Shown here: in pieces, positions 54,023 through 62,524 of the stretch | How the letters are laid out: every line of letters begins with the position of its first letter | Position numbering within the stretch: position 1 is the stretch's first letter | Source: Gammaproteobacteria bacterium | Lineage (GTDB): Bacteria; Pseudomonadota; Gammaproteobacteria; Burkholderiales; Burkholderiaceae_B | Direction: 5' to 3' | Length of the DNA stretch: 64,000 nt | Assembly (NCBI GenBank): GCA_030832095.1 | Contig: JAURJT010000057.1 | Span: 1-64,000 of the forward strand | The notes under the pieces: model-generated | The model's database searches: none | Told to the model about the DNA's origin: nothing | Seen by the model: the letters and a program-made list of their open reading frames with translations, nothing else | Made by a program: the position numbers and the translations under genes

Positions 54023-54820
54023 TTAGTGCATTTCACTACGCAACTGGCGCAAGCTTGCCAGCCCGTAGTGCGTATAGATCAAGCCCGAGAATACAGGCAA
54101 AAATACCCAGGCCGGAGGGAACAAATTCAAACACGCACAGAACAAGCCAATCACCCAAAACCCAGTGCCGTGACGCGCCAACAGAATTTTTCGCTCAGCA
54201 GCACTGGCGTGCTCGACGATCGAGTCAAGCCGCATCATGCGCGAAAAGGCAAACGTCCACCACAAAAGCGACACCAATAAGCCCAGAGGCGGAAACAACC
54301 AAAAGGGCAGCGTTAACACCCAGCCCAACACAAACACCACGCTCACCCATAACGCGTTCCAGAAGCTGACGACAAAGCCGTATTCGCCCTGCTTGGCCAC
54401 ATCGGCATAGCGGTGGCGCGACAAATGCGAAACCACCAAGGGCATGACAAACACAGCAGCAACGGCCAGGCCAAGAATCCCCGAAAGGGGCAAGAGCAGC
54501 AAGAGTGCAGTCAGGCTGAGCAACCAAGCTTTAACCGACAATAACGAGAATAAACCAAGCGACACGAGCCATTCATTTGCGTCAAGCAGCAGACTAGAAT
54601 CAGTCACCTGCTGGTTCAACCAAGCTGTGAGTGGCCCTAGTGCCACAGAGACCAGCACAATCACTGCACCTAGCACAATCAAAAAGGGCATCAACATGGC
54701 GAACAACATGCGCGGGTGACATTGCGAAGCCAGTGCGCGACCAAATGCCTGACCCACCCCTTGTAAGCCGAGCGATTGCTGCATGATTTGGGGTTGCTGG
54801 GTTGTTTGGTTTTGATTCAA
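54023..54820 (-). CDS. EI24/CysZ-like membrane protein
   Basis: An integral membrane protein of about 265 residues with four to six hydrophobic segments (for example FAMLMPFLIVLGAVIVLVSV and LLLLPLSGILGLAVAAVFVM). The fold family includes CysZ sulfate transporters and EI24-domain proteins. I chose TTG 54820 because GGAG lies nine bases upstream; ATG 54784 (MQQSLGLQGVGQ) has no ribosome binding site but matches more usual starts. The frame is open to 55036, which would run into the divergent thioredoxin gene. Confidence 0.85.
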   Translation of the reverse strand: MNQNQTTQQPQIMQQSLGLQGVGQAFGRALASQCHPRMLFAMLMPFLIVLGAVIVLVSVALGPLTAWLNQQVTDSSLLLDANEWLVSLGLFSLLSVKAWLLSLTALLLLLPLSGILGLAVAAVFVMPLVVSHLSRHRYADVAKQGEYGFVVSFWNALWVSVVFVLGWVLTLPFWLFPPLGLLVSLLWWTFAFSRMMRLDSIVEHASAAERKILLARHGTGFWVIGLFCACLNLFPPAWVFLPVFSGLIYTHYGLASLRQLRSEMH

Positions 54821-54938
54821 CGCGAAATTCTCCGAAAAACAGACAGTGCGACAGGAAGCCTGACTAGGGCGACGGCCCTCGTCAGGCACGCAAACGAGGC
54901 TATCATAGACAAACCTGATACTTTGCGCTGCCGAAAAC

Positions 54939-55325
54939 GTGTTTCTTCCAAACTCGCCAACACTTGCCCGAGCCCTTGAGCGGCCCGGGCTTACGATCGT
55001 CTTGTGTTTTTGTGCGGCCTGGTGCGATGCCTGCAAAGCCTACCGACCAAAATTCGAAGCACTGGGCGAGCAGCATCCTGACGTTTGTTTCATCTGGGCA
55101 GACATCGAAGATTATCCCGAACTGCTGGGCGATGAAGATGTTGAGAATTTTCCGACGATCGCGATTGTGCAAGACACTCACGTTCGCTTCATGGGGACCT
55201 TACTGCCTCATATCGAGCATCTAAATCGCTTGATTGAAACGATGCGCCTACCAGGCCAGCCGCAAAGCACAAGCTTGCCCGAAGACTTGATTGAACAGTT
55301 AAAAACTCTCAGTCAAAAAACCTAA
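54939..55325 (+). CDS. Thioredoxin-family protein
   Basis: 128 residues of a cytoplasmic thioredoxin fold with the redox pair Cys29 and Cys32 in FCAAWCDACKAYRP and the cis-proline Pro72 in ENFPTIAI. The CDAC dipeptide differs from the CGPC of true thioredoxin and suggests a specialised reductase or sensor. The start is GTG 54939, in the short gap opposite the EI24 gene; no ATG upstream keeps the frame. It is convergent with rhlE. Confidence 0.88.
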   Translation: MFLPNSPTLARALERPGLTIVLCFCAAWCDACKAYRPKFEALGEQHPDVCFIWADIEDYPELLGDEDVENFPTIAIVQDTHVRFMGTLLPHIEHLNRLIETMRLPGQPQSTSLPEDLIEQLKTLSQKT

Positions 55326-55349
55326 ATTCAACATCGAAGGTCAGCGTTC

Positions 55350-55377
55350 AAGCCAGCGCTTACTCAGGCTTTTTTTG
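55350..55377 (+). terminator. Weak terminator after thioredoxin gene
   Basis: AAGCC (55350-55354) can pair with GGCTT (55367-55371), followed by a T-run to 55377. The right part lies within the last codons of the convergent rhlE gene. The 12-base loop makes it a weak candidate. Confidence 0.3.
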
Positions 55378-56871
55378 TGCAGCACCGAGCAGTAAACCCA
55401 CCGGGCGCTTGGTTAACAACGAATGCTTTTTCACAGACGAGACGGGTGCCTGTGCAGCGGCAGCCAACGAGGCGGCCGAGGGCTGATAGGGTTTTGTAAA
55501 GAAATCATCAATCGGCTTGGCTGGTGCGCTGTAACGGCTTGGGCGCACGCCGCGTTCTGCGCGCTCGCCATAACCGCCTCGACTACTCGGGGCACGCTCA
55601 ACACTCGAAGCACCCGCGCTACGCTCTGACCCAAAGCTCGACCGAGGGGTACGCGACTCGTCGCGTGAAGAGCCCCGAGCCAGTAACTCACTTGGGATGT
55701 CGAGCGTGCCACGCACGATCGAATTCTTAATCAGCTTTTCAATGTCGAGTAGATATTTTTCTTCAGACGGAGCAAACAACGAGATCGCTTCGCCCAACGC
55801 CCCCGCGCGGCCTGTGCGGCCAATGCGATGAACGTAATCTTCGGCGCTGTGCGGCAAATCGTAATTGATGACACAAGGTACCCCCGCCACATCGAGGCCA
55901 CGCGCAGCCACATCGGTCGCGACCAACACTTCGAGCTCGCCGGCCTTAAAGGCCTCAAGCGCCTTCATTCGGTCGCCTTGCGTTTTGTCACCATGAATCG
56001 ATTCGGCACGTACGCCGTCGAGCTCGAGTTGGCGCGCTAAACGACCGGTACCAATTTTGGTGTTTGAAAACACGATCACTTGCTTCAGACCACGCGATTT
56101 CACCAAATGTACAACGGCTGCCCGCTTGGCATCGCCCGACATGGCGTAAGCAATTTGCGTGACCGTGTCAGCGGTGGCATTACGACCTGCCACTTCAATT
56201 TCAACTGGGCTGTTTAAATAGGTGCGACCGAGCTTGCGAATGTCGTTGCTAAAGGTTGCCGAGAACAGCAAGGTTTGCCGAGGGGTGGGCAACAGACGGA
56301 TGATTCGCTCTAGATCGGGCAAAAAACCCATATCTAGCATTCGATCGGCTTCATCCAAGACCAAAATGCCGACCTGACTGAGATTGACATTGCGCTGCTC
56401 AACGTGATCAAGCAGACGCCCAGGCGTCGCGATCAACACTTCGCAACCATTGCGCAAAGCCTCTTTTTGCGGATTGATATCAACCCCGCCAAACACTACC
56501 GTCGAGCGCAGTGGTGTGAGCTTACCGTAGCGCTTCACACTTTCAGCAACCTGATCTGCAAGTTCGCGGGTCGGCGTCAAAATCAAAGCACGCACAGGAT
56601 GTCGGGCAGGCGAGGCGCTACTGTTCGCAAACGCCATCAGACGATGCAAAATCGGCAAAGTAAACGCAGCAGTTTTACCTGTGCCCGTTTGGGCGGCGCC
56701 CATGACATCTTGCCCGGCCATCGCAAGCGGAACTGCTTGCGCCTGAATCGGAGTGGGTATCGTGTAGCCGGTATCAAGCACGGCTTGTAACAACGCTGGA
56801 TGCAATCCGATTTCAGAAAAAGTGGGGATTGCTGCGACAGGTGTATCGGTTGGTTGAGTAGTAGAGGTCAA
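55360..56871 (-). CDS. rhlE: DEAD-box RNA helicase, RhlE type
   Basis: 503 residues. Q motif (FSEIGLHPALLQAV through PTPIQAQAVP), Walker A AAQTGTGKT (59-67), PTRELADQV, LDEADRMLDMGF, FSATF, and YVHRIGRTGRAGALG are in order, followed by an Arg/Ser/Gly-rich basic tail for RNA binding. The group acts in ribosome assembly and RNA decay. The start must be TTG 56871 because no ATG or GTG lies in frame near the conserved N-terminus; no clear Shine-Dalgarno is visible. Confidence 0.93.
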   Translation of the reverse strand: MTSTTQPTDTPVAAIPTFSEIGLHPALLQAVLDTGYTIPTPIQAQAVPLAMAGQDVMGAAQTGTGKTAAFTLPILHRLMAFANSSASPARHPVRALILTPTRELADQVAESVKRYGKLTPLRSTVVFGGVDINPQKEALRNGCEVLIATPGRLLDHVEQRNVNLSQVGILVLDEADRMLDMGFLPDLERIIRLLPTPRQTLLFSATFSNDIRKLGRTYLNSPVEIEVAGRNATADTVTQIAYAMSGDAKRAAVVHLVKSRGLKQVIVFSNTKIGTGRLARQLELDGVRAESIHGDKTQGDRMKALEAFKAGELEVLVATDVAARGLDVAGVPCVINYDLPHSAEDYVHRIGRTGRAGALGEAISLFAPSEEKYLLDIEKLIKNSIVRGTLDIPSELLARGSSRDESRTPRSSFGSERSAGASSVERAPSSRGGYGERAERGVRPSRYSAPAKPIDDFFTKPYQPSAASLAAAAQAPVSSVKKHSLLTKRPVGLLLGAAQKKPE

Positions 56872-57291
56872 GTAGTTTGTATGATTGAAGTCATTGAATT
56901 ATTTAAGGAAACGCGTCCTAGTGTACTCCAGTCATGCGTCTCAGTTCGGGATTCCCCTTAGCTCACTCGCTAATCCAAGGCTGTTTGCGACCCTAAAACA
57001 ACAGTAACAATGCCTGTTCAGTCCAAGGTAGTACATCAGGAACAATAGTTGCCACCAGTGCCGCGAGCGGCGCATAGCGTAGCGCGCTGCGCCCAAGATC
57101 AGCCATCGAGGCGGGCGCAATCGCTCGCAAATCCAGTAAAAACGCTGCACGTTTTTGCTCGCGCAGAGAGATCAAGGAAGTGAGCGTCGTCAACAGATCC
57201 AACAATTTTTTGCGTGTTTGAAACAATTGCCGTTAGTGTAGACCGCGCGCTTGGTACACTGTCCGCATCTATTTTTTCTTTGAGATTCGCG
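56872..57291. other. 420-bp stretch without an intact gene
   Basis: This gap between the divergent rhlE and zf-CHCC genes contains no convincing complete gene. The only notable content is a minus-strand frame (57226-56993) resembling part of AzlD, described separately. The rest presumably holds the two divergent promoters, but no clear consensus elements were seen. Confidence 0.6.
56993..57226 (-). pseudogene. Possible azlD relic
   Basis: A 77-residue frame includes RAAFLLDL, then GRSALRYAPLAALVATIVPD. This resembles the middle of AzlD branched-chain amino acid export proteins (R-x-x-FLL ... ALRYxPxAxLAAxxxP). The preceding membrane span and the C-terminal half are missing, and the frame stops at LLLLF. 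No AzlC partner is present. If real, it is a decayed fragment; a chance resemblance in a short hydrophobic frame remains possible. Confidence 0.35.
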
Positions 57292-57501
57292 ATGACGCAA
57301 GCCCCCGCCTCTGGCAAAGATCAAGCTCCGGTACAAGTCGGTGCTGCCGATCTGCCCCTGCATTGCCCTGGTCCACGCGCTCCTCTCTGGAGCATGCACC
57401 CGCGCGTATTTCTTGACGTGACACGCACCGGCGCCGTCAATTGCCCTTACTGTGGCACGCAGTATCAATTGGCTGCGGGCACTGTTGTGCACGGCCATTA
57501 A
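57292..57501 (+). CDS. zf-CHCC zinc-finger protein
   Basis: 69 residues from ATG 57292; an open frame from 57214 exists but has no family support. The zinc ligands Cys25, His36, Cys51 and Cys54 (PLHCPG ... SMHPRV ... NCPYCGTQY) fit the zf-CHCC family related to the NADH dehydrogenase subunit NDUFS6. In Burkholderiales it is a widespread small protein of unknown function. It precedes the NTF2-like gene by 11 bp, so the two are likely cotranscribed. Confidence 0.92.
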   Translation: MTQAPASGKDQAPVQVGAADLPLHCPGPRAPLWSMHPRVFLDVTRTGAVNCPYCGTQYQLAAGTVVHGH

Positions 57502-57512
57502 GGGCCGCGCAT

Positions 57513-57944
57513 ATGCCGGTGATGTTCGCCACCCCCGAAGAAGCTGAACTGGCTTTTTATGATGCGCTTGAACGGGCAGACTTGGTTCGCTTGATGCAAG
57601 TCTGGTCTGACGACGAAGAGATCATCTGTGTGCACCCGGGTGGCTTACGCATGGTAGGTTTACATGCAGTCAAAGAGTCCTGGCAAGAGATCCTGGCGCA
57701 AGGCGCATTGCACATTCGCCCAGCTAAACTCGTGACCACCCAAAGCATGATGAGCACTGTACATTCGCTGATTGAACAAATCACAGTGCGCAGCCAGACA
57801 GGCACCGAAGTTGCTCACTGCTACGCGACCAACGTCTATCACAAGGGCCCAACGGGGTGGCGCATGGTGATGCATCACGCCTCGGCCGCACCCGAACAAA
57901 CCGGCTTGCTCGACTCACACGACGCCCCTGGGCTTTTGCACTGA
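57513..57944 (+). CDS. SnoaL/NTF2-like protein
   Basis: 143 residues from ATG 57513. The cone-shaped NTF2-like fold is indicated by FATPEEAELAFYDALERADLVRLMQVWSDDE at the N-terminus and YHKGPTGWRMVMHHAS at the end. The central ICVHPGG holds a His common in this group. Such proteins can be isomerases, hydrolases or binding proteins; nothing points to one. It sits between the zf-CHCC and YheT genes, a string common in betaproteobacteria. Confidence 0.87.
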   Translation: MPVMFATPEEAELAFYDALERADLVRLMQVWSDDEEIICVHPGGLRMVGLHAVKESWQEILAQGALHIRPAKLVTTQSMMSTVHSLIEQITVRSQTGTEVAHCYATNVYHKGPTGWRMVMHHASAAPEQTGLLDSHDAPGLLH

Positions 57945-57956
57945 CCTCACAGCATA

Positions 57957-59045
57957 GTGCCAGCCTCCCTCGACCTTTCGCCCTGCCATGCTCCGAACTG
58001 GTTGCCCGAACGTCACACCCAGACGCTCTTTGGCGCCTTAGTTGCCCCCACCAACCGTCTACGCTTTGCCAGAACACGTGTCGATACGCCCGATGGCGAT
58101 TTTATCGATTTGGATTGGGCATACTCAAGCGCCGCCAATCACTACCCACGCACCCAAGACAGCTCGTTGAGCCACACCGCAGCCGCACGCTGGCTCACGC
58201 CAATAGAGCAGCAGCAACTGCGCGACACCCCGCCAACACCAGCCTTACTGCTTTTTCATGGCCTGGAGGGCAGCAGCGGTAGCCGCTACGCACAATCGAT
58301 CGCCACCTACTTCAAAGCCAGACAGTGGATCGTGGTTGTCGCACATTTTCGCGGTTGCTCTGGCTTTGCCAACCGGCTGGCACGCGCGTATCACTCGGGC
58401 GACTCTGCCGACATCGGTTTTATTCTTCAAGCAGTGCGACAACAAGTTCCTCAGGGGCAGTGGCATGCAGCGGGCGTCTCGCTTGGGGGCAACGCGTTAT
58501 TAAAGTATTTGGGCGAACAGGCCACACATATGGCTTGGCTTGTGGGTGCTGCCGCGATTTCTGCCCCCCTCGATTTGGTCGCTGCCGGCAATCATCTATC
58601 GGATAACACCTTTAACCGCGAAGTGTATTCGCGTCATTTTTTACGCTCGCTCAAACCCAAGGTATTTGAGAAGGCGCGTAGATATCCAGGCGTCATCGAT
58701 ACCTTTAAGGTGAATCAGGCGCGCGACCTGCGCGAGTTCGATCACGCTTACACCGCGCCCATGCATGGCTTTGCAGATGCCATCGATTACTGGACTCAAT
58801 CGGCCAGCAAACCTTGGCTCAAAAAAATTGTTACGCCGACGTTGGTGCTAAACGCCAGAAATGATCCGTTTTTACCCGAGCCCGTACTGGTGGGGCCCAA
58901 CGATTGCAGCGAGGCGATCACTTTGCATCAGCCGGCGCTGGGCGGCCATGTGGGATTTGTGACGGGAACTTGGCCCGGACACTTAAACTGGCTACCCGAA
59001 CGACTGCAGCGTTATTTCGAGACGCTTGAGCCTAGTACGGCCTGA
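57957..59045 (+). CDS. YheT-family alpha/beta hydrolase
   Basis: 362 residues from GTG 57957, 12 bp after the NTF2-like gene. The opening APNWLPERHTQTLFGAL is typical of YheT. LLLFHGLEGSSGSRYA holds the oxyanion region, Ser175 lies in GVSLGGNALLKYLG, the acid is in NARNDPFLP and the base His in LGGHVGFV. The family acts as esterases or hydrolases of unknown physiological substrate. It is convergent with the M48 protease gene. Confidence 0.92.
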   Translation: MPASLDLSPCHAPNWLPERHTQTLFGALVAPTNRLRFARTRVDTPDGDFIDLDWAYSSAANHYPRTQDSSLSHTAAARWLTPIEQQQLRDTPPTPALLLFHGLEGSSGSRYAQSIATYFKARQWIVVVAHFRGCSGFANRLARAYHSGDSADIGFILQAVRQQVPQGQWHAAGVSLGGNALLKYLGEQATHMAWLVGAAAISAPLDLVAAGNHLSDNTFNREVYSRHFLRSLKPKVFEKARRYPGVIDTFKVNQARDLREFDHAYTAPMHGFADAIDYWTQSASKPWLKKIVTPTLVLNARNDPFLPEPVLVGPNDCSEAITLHQPALGGHVGFVTGTWPGHLNWLPERLQRYFETLEPSTA

Positions 59046-59095
59046 GGTTCTAAAACCCTGCAGCCTGACAGCCTAGACCACTGCGGCCTAATCGC

Positions 59096-60634
59096 CTACG
59101 ACTTAAAACGCTCGAGTAATCTGCGGTCTTCAGCGATTTTTGCCGTCAAGGTACGGATCCGGACATCGATCTGTGACTGTACATAAAAATCTTGCGACAA
59201 CGTGCGCGCCTGCTGCAACTGCGCAACCGACGCAGACAAGGCCCCAAGCTGCTCATAGTAAGACGCCATCGCCTGGCGTGCGAGCACGGGTTCGTTTAAG
59301 CGATCGTGACTCGTGCCCAACATTTTATAAAAGTCAGGCTCACCTTTTGGCCAGCGTTTGAGTTGCTCTTGTAGATACGCGACCGCCTCTTTGTCTTTCG
59401 CTTGCAGCTGCAAACACTCTGCCACCTTTAACGCAAACGCGCGCCGCTCAGGCCAGCGCTTTTGTGCAGCTTGCGCCGCAGCTAAGGCCTGAGCCACTTG
59501 CTTGCGCGCCAAGTCAAGTTCGACACGCTGTAAATCGAGATAGGGCGAGTTTGCAATGAGCGCTTGCGCCTGCTCTAGCGTGCTCGCTGCGGTTTTAAAA
59601 TCTTTACGCACCGTCGCGGCAAGCGAGAGACCGTACCAGGCAGCAGCCTGCTTAGCCGCACTAACACTTGTTGTCGCGCCGGCCTTCGCACTCACACGCA
59701 CCTCTTCTTGCAGTTGCTCAACCGCTTGCACCAGAACCCGCGGGTCGATGGACTGCATCACCCGAGCTTTGGCTCGCACAAACCAAAACTCATCCATGGC
59801 TTGATAATTGGCGACGGGCAACTGCCGTATCCGGTTTTGCATGTCAGTCATTCGCGAAATACTAAGCGGGTGAGTTGAAACATAGACCCCACCACCACGG
59901 CCCTCATTCAAGCTTGAAGCCTGCATCAAGCGTCCAAACATCACTGCCATGCCATTTGGGTCGTAACCCGCCTTGCGCAACATTTCAAAGCCCGTACGGT
60001 CAGCCTCTTGCTCGGCATCGCGCGAAAACCCAAGTTGTTGCGCAATGGCAGCGGCTTGACCAAAGGCCGCAATTCCCATCGCAGCCTGCCCGCCACCCGG
60101 CGTCAACCCGGCAAGAATCGCTGCCGCAAGCGCCGCGATTGCAAGATGTCCACTTTGCTGCTGCTGGGTTAGCCCTCGGGCAATGTGCCGTTGGGTCACA
60201 TGAGCGATTTCGTGCGCGAGCACCCCGGCGAGTTCAGCCTCGGCGCCTGAGGTCACAATCAAACCGGTATGCACCCCAATATACCCACCTGGCATCGCAA
60301 ACGCATTGATTGCAGGGTTACGCACACCAAACACCTCTATGTCTGGCGCCCCGCCCGGCGCATAGACGGCCAGTTTTTTGCCCATCGCATTCAAATATTG
60401 ATTTAAATCAGGATCCTTGATGTACTCTGGGTCACGGCGGCCTTCGACCATGATGGCCTCGCCCAAGCGCCGCTCGAGTGCTGGCGATAGGTCTGAGCTT
60501 GACGCCGGCCCAAGCGATGGCGCAGCAGACGGCTGTGCCCAGGCACTTTGCCAGCCAATTGTGAGCACCAGCAACCCCGCCATGCATTTTTTAGGCATCG
60601 ATTGCAGCGAATTCATTAAACTGTCATGAGTCAT
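59096..60634 (-). CDS. M48-family metalloprotease with TPR-like tail (BepA-like)
   Basis: 512 residues. A signal peptide (GLLVLTIGWQSAWAQ) is followed by the zinc protease core with HEIAH (His141, Glu142, His145) and a downstream Glu in EQEADRTGFEML. The C-terminal 200 residues are rich in Ala/Leu/Gln helices, as in the TPR part of BepA, which degrades or assists assembly of outer-membrane LptD in the periplasm. ATG 60634 lacks a clear Shine-Dalgarno; ATG 60616 or 60598 could serve instead without changing the signal. Confidence 0.9.
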   Translation of the reverse strand: MTHDSLMNSLQSMPKKCMAGLLVLTIGWQSAWAQPSAAPSLGPASSSDLSPALERRLGEAIMVEGRRDPEYIKDPDLNQYLNAMGKKLAVYAPGGAPDIEVFGVRNPAINAFAMPGGYIGVHTGLIVTSGAEAELAGVLAHEIAHVTQRHIARGLTQQQQSGHLAIAALAAAILAGLTPGGGQAAMGIAAFGQAAAIAQQLGFSRDAEQEADRTGFEMLRKAGYDPNGMAVMFGRLMQASSLNEGRGGGVYVSTHPLSISRMTDMQNRIRQLPVANYQAMDEFWFVRAKARVMQSIDPRVLVQAVEQLQEEVRVSAKAGATTSVSAAKQAAAWYGLSLAATVRKDFKTAASTLEQAQALIANSPYLDLQRVELDLARKQVAQALAAAQAAQKRWPERRAFALKVAECLQLQAKDKEAVAYLQEQLKRWPKGEPDFYKMLGTSHDRLNEPVLARQAMASYYEQLGALSASVAQLQQARTLSQDFYVQSQIDVRIRTLTAKIAEDRRLLERFKS

Positions 60635-60700
60635 ACGTTTATGATAGCGGCAGTTTCATTTGGTTCCGCAGGTGTGCGGCCCTACCTTCAGGATTAAATC

Positions 60701-61537
60701 ATGCGCCCCGTTCGCAAAGCAGTCTTCCCCGTTGCCGGCCTAGGCACTCGTTTCTTACCCGCCACCAAGGCGATGCCAAAAGAAATGTTACCCGTTATTG
60801 ACAAACCCTTGATCCAGTATGCGGTTGAAGAGGCTGTCGCAGCTGGTATTACAGACTTAATTTTTGTGACGGGTCGTAATAAACGCGCCATTGAAGATCA
60901 TTTTGATTCGACCCCCGAAATGGAGGCTGAATTAGCCCGCAAAGGTAAAGCTGAGCTGCTCGCAATTGTTCAGGGCATTTTGCCGTCGCACGTCAGCTGC
61001 ATTTATATTCGCCAATCTGCGCCGCTAGGCTTGGGCCATGCCGTTTTGACTGCGGCACCCATCGTCGGAGACGAACCCTTTGCCGTTTTGCTCGCAGACG
61101 ACTTGCTTGATGCCGATCGTCCAGTCATCGGTCAGCTCATCGACGCCGCCTTAACCTATCAAGGCAGCATCTTGGGTGTGCAAGAAGTGCCGCTCAACGA
61201 GACCGATAAATACGGAATCGTCGCAACCGACCCGGTCAGCGCGCGCACCGAGCGCGTGCGCCATATTGTTGAAAAACCTAAACCAGACGTCGCACCCTCG
61301 ACCCTCGCTGTCGTTGGGCGTTACGTGCTGGATGCCCGAGTGTTTGCGCATTTACGCCAAACTCAGGCGGGCGCCGGCGGCGAGATTCAACTCACCGACG
61401 GTATTGCTTCTCTCATGAAAGAAAAAGCCGTATTTGCTCACCGCTATGAAGGCGTGCGCTACGACTGCGGCAACAAAGAAGGCTGGTTCAGGGCTAACGT
61501 GGCACTTGGGCGTAAGTATCACAACCTCATCCCTTAA
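60701..61537 (+). CDS. galU: UTP-glucose-1-phosphate uridylyltransferase
   Basis: GalU makes UDP-glucose for surface polysaccharides. The 278-residue protein carries the nucleotide-binding [20 protein letters not shown] (14-33), a DDLLD metal site and [15 protein letters not shown] lies about eight bases upstream of ATG 60701. It is divergent from the M48 gene and followed by a strong hairpin. Confidence 0.96.
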   Translation: MRPVRKAVFPVAGLGTRFLPATKAMPKEMLPVIDKPLIQYAVEEAVAAGITDLIFVTGRNKRAIEDHFDSTPEMEAELARKGKAELLAIVQGILPSHVSCIYIRQSAPLGLGHAVLTAAPIVGDEPFAVLLADDLLDADRPVIGQLIDAALTYQGSILGVQEVPLNETDKYGIVATDPVSARTERVRHIVEKPKPDVAPSTLAVVGRYVLDARVFAHLRQTQAGAGGEIQLTDGIASLMKEKAVFAHRYEGVRYDCGNKEGWFRANVALGRKYHNLIP

Positions 61538-61550
61538 CCCCCAAAGCCTT

Positions 61551-61579
61551 GGCATGCGCTAAATGTTCTAGCGCATGTC
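61551..61579. terminator. Strong hairpin between convergent galU and ctaG-like genes
   Basis: GGCATGCGCTA-AATGTTC-TAGCGCATGTC forms an 11-pair stem with one G-U. It lies 14 bases after the galU stop and 26 before the ctaG-like stop. No T-run follows on either strand, so it is either a terminator helped by Rho or a 3' end stabiliser. Confidence 0.5.
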
Positions 61580-61605
61580 TAGCGAGATAGTCAGCAAACA
61601 CTTCA

Positions 61606-62433
61606 TTACAAACGAGGTTTTGTCTCGCCCCAACGCCCCTTCGCTGACAAACGCATCAGCGTGCGCAACGCAACGATTAAACCGATCACTTCGGTCATGG
61701 CGGCAGGTATCCACATCGTCAGACCACCGATCATCTGATCGGTCAGTGCTTCCATCGGAATCGCCCGACCGCAAAGATCGAACAAAGGATACAAATCGCG
61801 TTCGGTGAAAGCAATAATGGCGCCAGCCACCATTTGCGGAGCCATCGTCACAATCGGCGAAATCACTCGACCACCGGGACTCATGGCTGAAGGTGGACAG
61901 ACCCGCCGGTCAAGTATCAGATTCCAGTACATGAATCCGGTGATCACGACGGACCAGTTCATCAGTCGATACAAGCGCCAATCCAGCATTGAATAAAATT
62001 GCACTGACGGGATCAGCCAGACAACCACCAAAAAGATAAACAGTGCCGGCACAATAATAGGGTTGGTCAGGATCGCGATCAGACTACGCCCCGGCCAAGT
62101 TTGGTTAAAGCGGGACAAGCCACGACGCCACGTCAGCGGCAATCCAGCTCGCATGACCTGGCCTGGGTAGGCCGCCATCACCACCAGAGGCCCAAGGTGA
62201 TGCAAGACCAAGTGCTGAATCCGGTGCATAAAAAACATCCGCTCGGCGTAATAATCAAGCATGGTATGAAGCGACAGATACAGCATCACCATCCCGCTCC
62301 AGAACAGCCATTGCCTGACGCGGGTCACCCGATGCACGCGCTGGCCGCGCACGAACAACACGCCACAGACCAAAAAGCAGAGCAGCAAGGTGGGAGAGAA
62401 CTCCCAGGGTTCAAGCCAGCCGATCCAATCCAT
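61606..62433 (-). CDS. CtaG-type (caa3) cytochrome c oxidase assembly membrane protein
   Basis: About 275 residues from ATG 62433 (a GTG at 62436 precedes it), with AAGG upstream. About seven hydrophobic segments are present. The His-rich stretch FFMHRIQHLVLHHLGP and WNLILDRRVCPPSAMS fit the caa3-type CtaG family, proposed to deliver copper to cytochrome oxidase. No oxidase genes are nearby. It is convergent with galU. Confidence 0.88.
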   Translation of the reverse strand: MDWIGWLEPWEFSPTLLLCFLVCGVLFVRGQRVHRVTRVRQWLFWSGMVMLYLSLHTMLDYYAERMFFMHRIQHLVLHHLGPLVVMAAYPGQVMRAGLPLTWRRGLSRFNQTWPGRSLIAILTNPIIVPALFIFLVVVWLIPSVQFYSMLDWRLYRLMNWSVVITGFMYWNLILDRRVCPPSAMSPGGRVISPIVTMAPQMVAGAIIAFTERDLYPLFDLCGRAIPMEALTDQMIGGLTMWIPAAMTEVIGLIVALRTLMRLSAKGRWGETKPRL

Positions 62434-62524
62434 CACAAACCCTTATTGAGTGTGGCAATCTGATACAGAAGCCGCGCAGAGATTGTAGTATGTCGTGTGT
62501 TCAACCACCGCTTACGATACCCCT

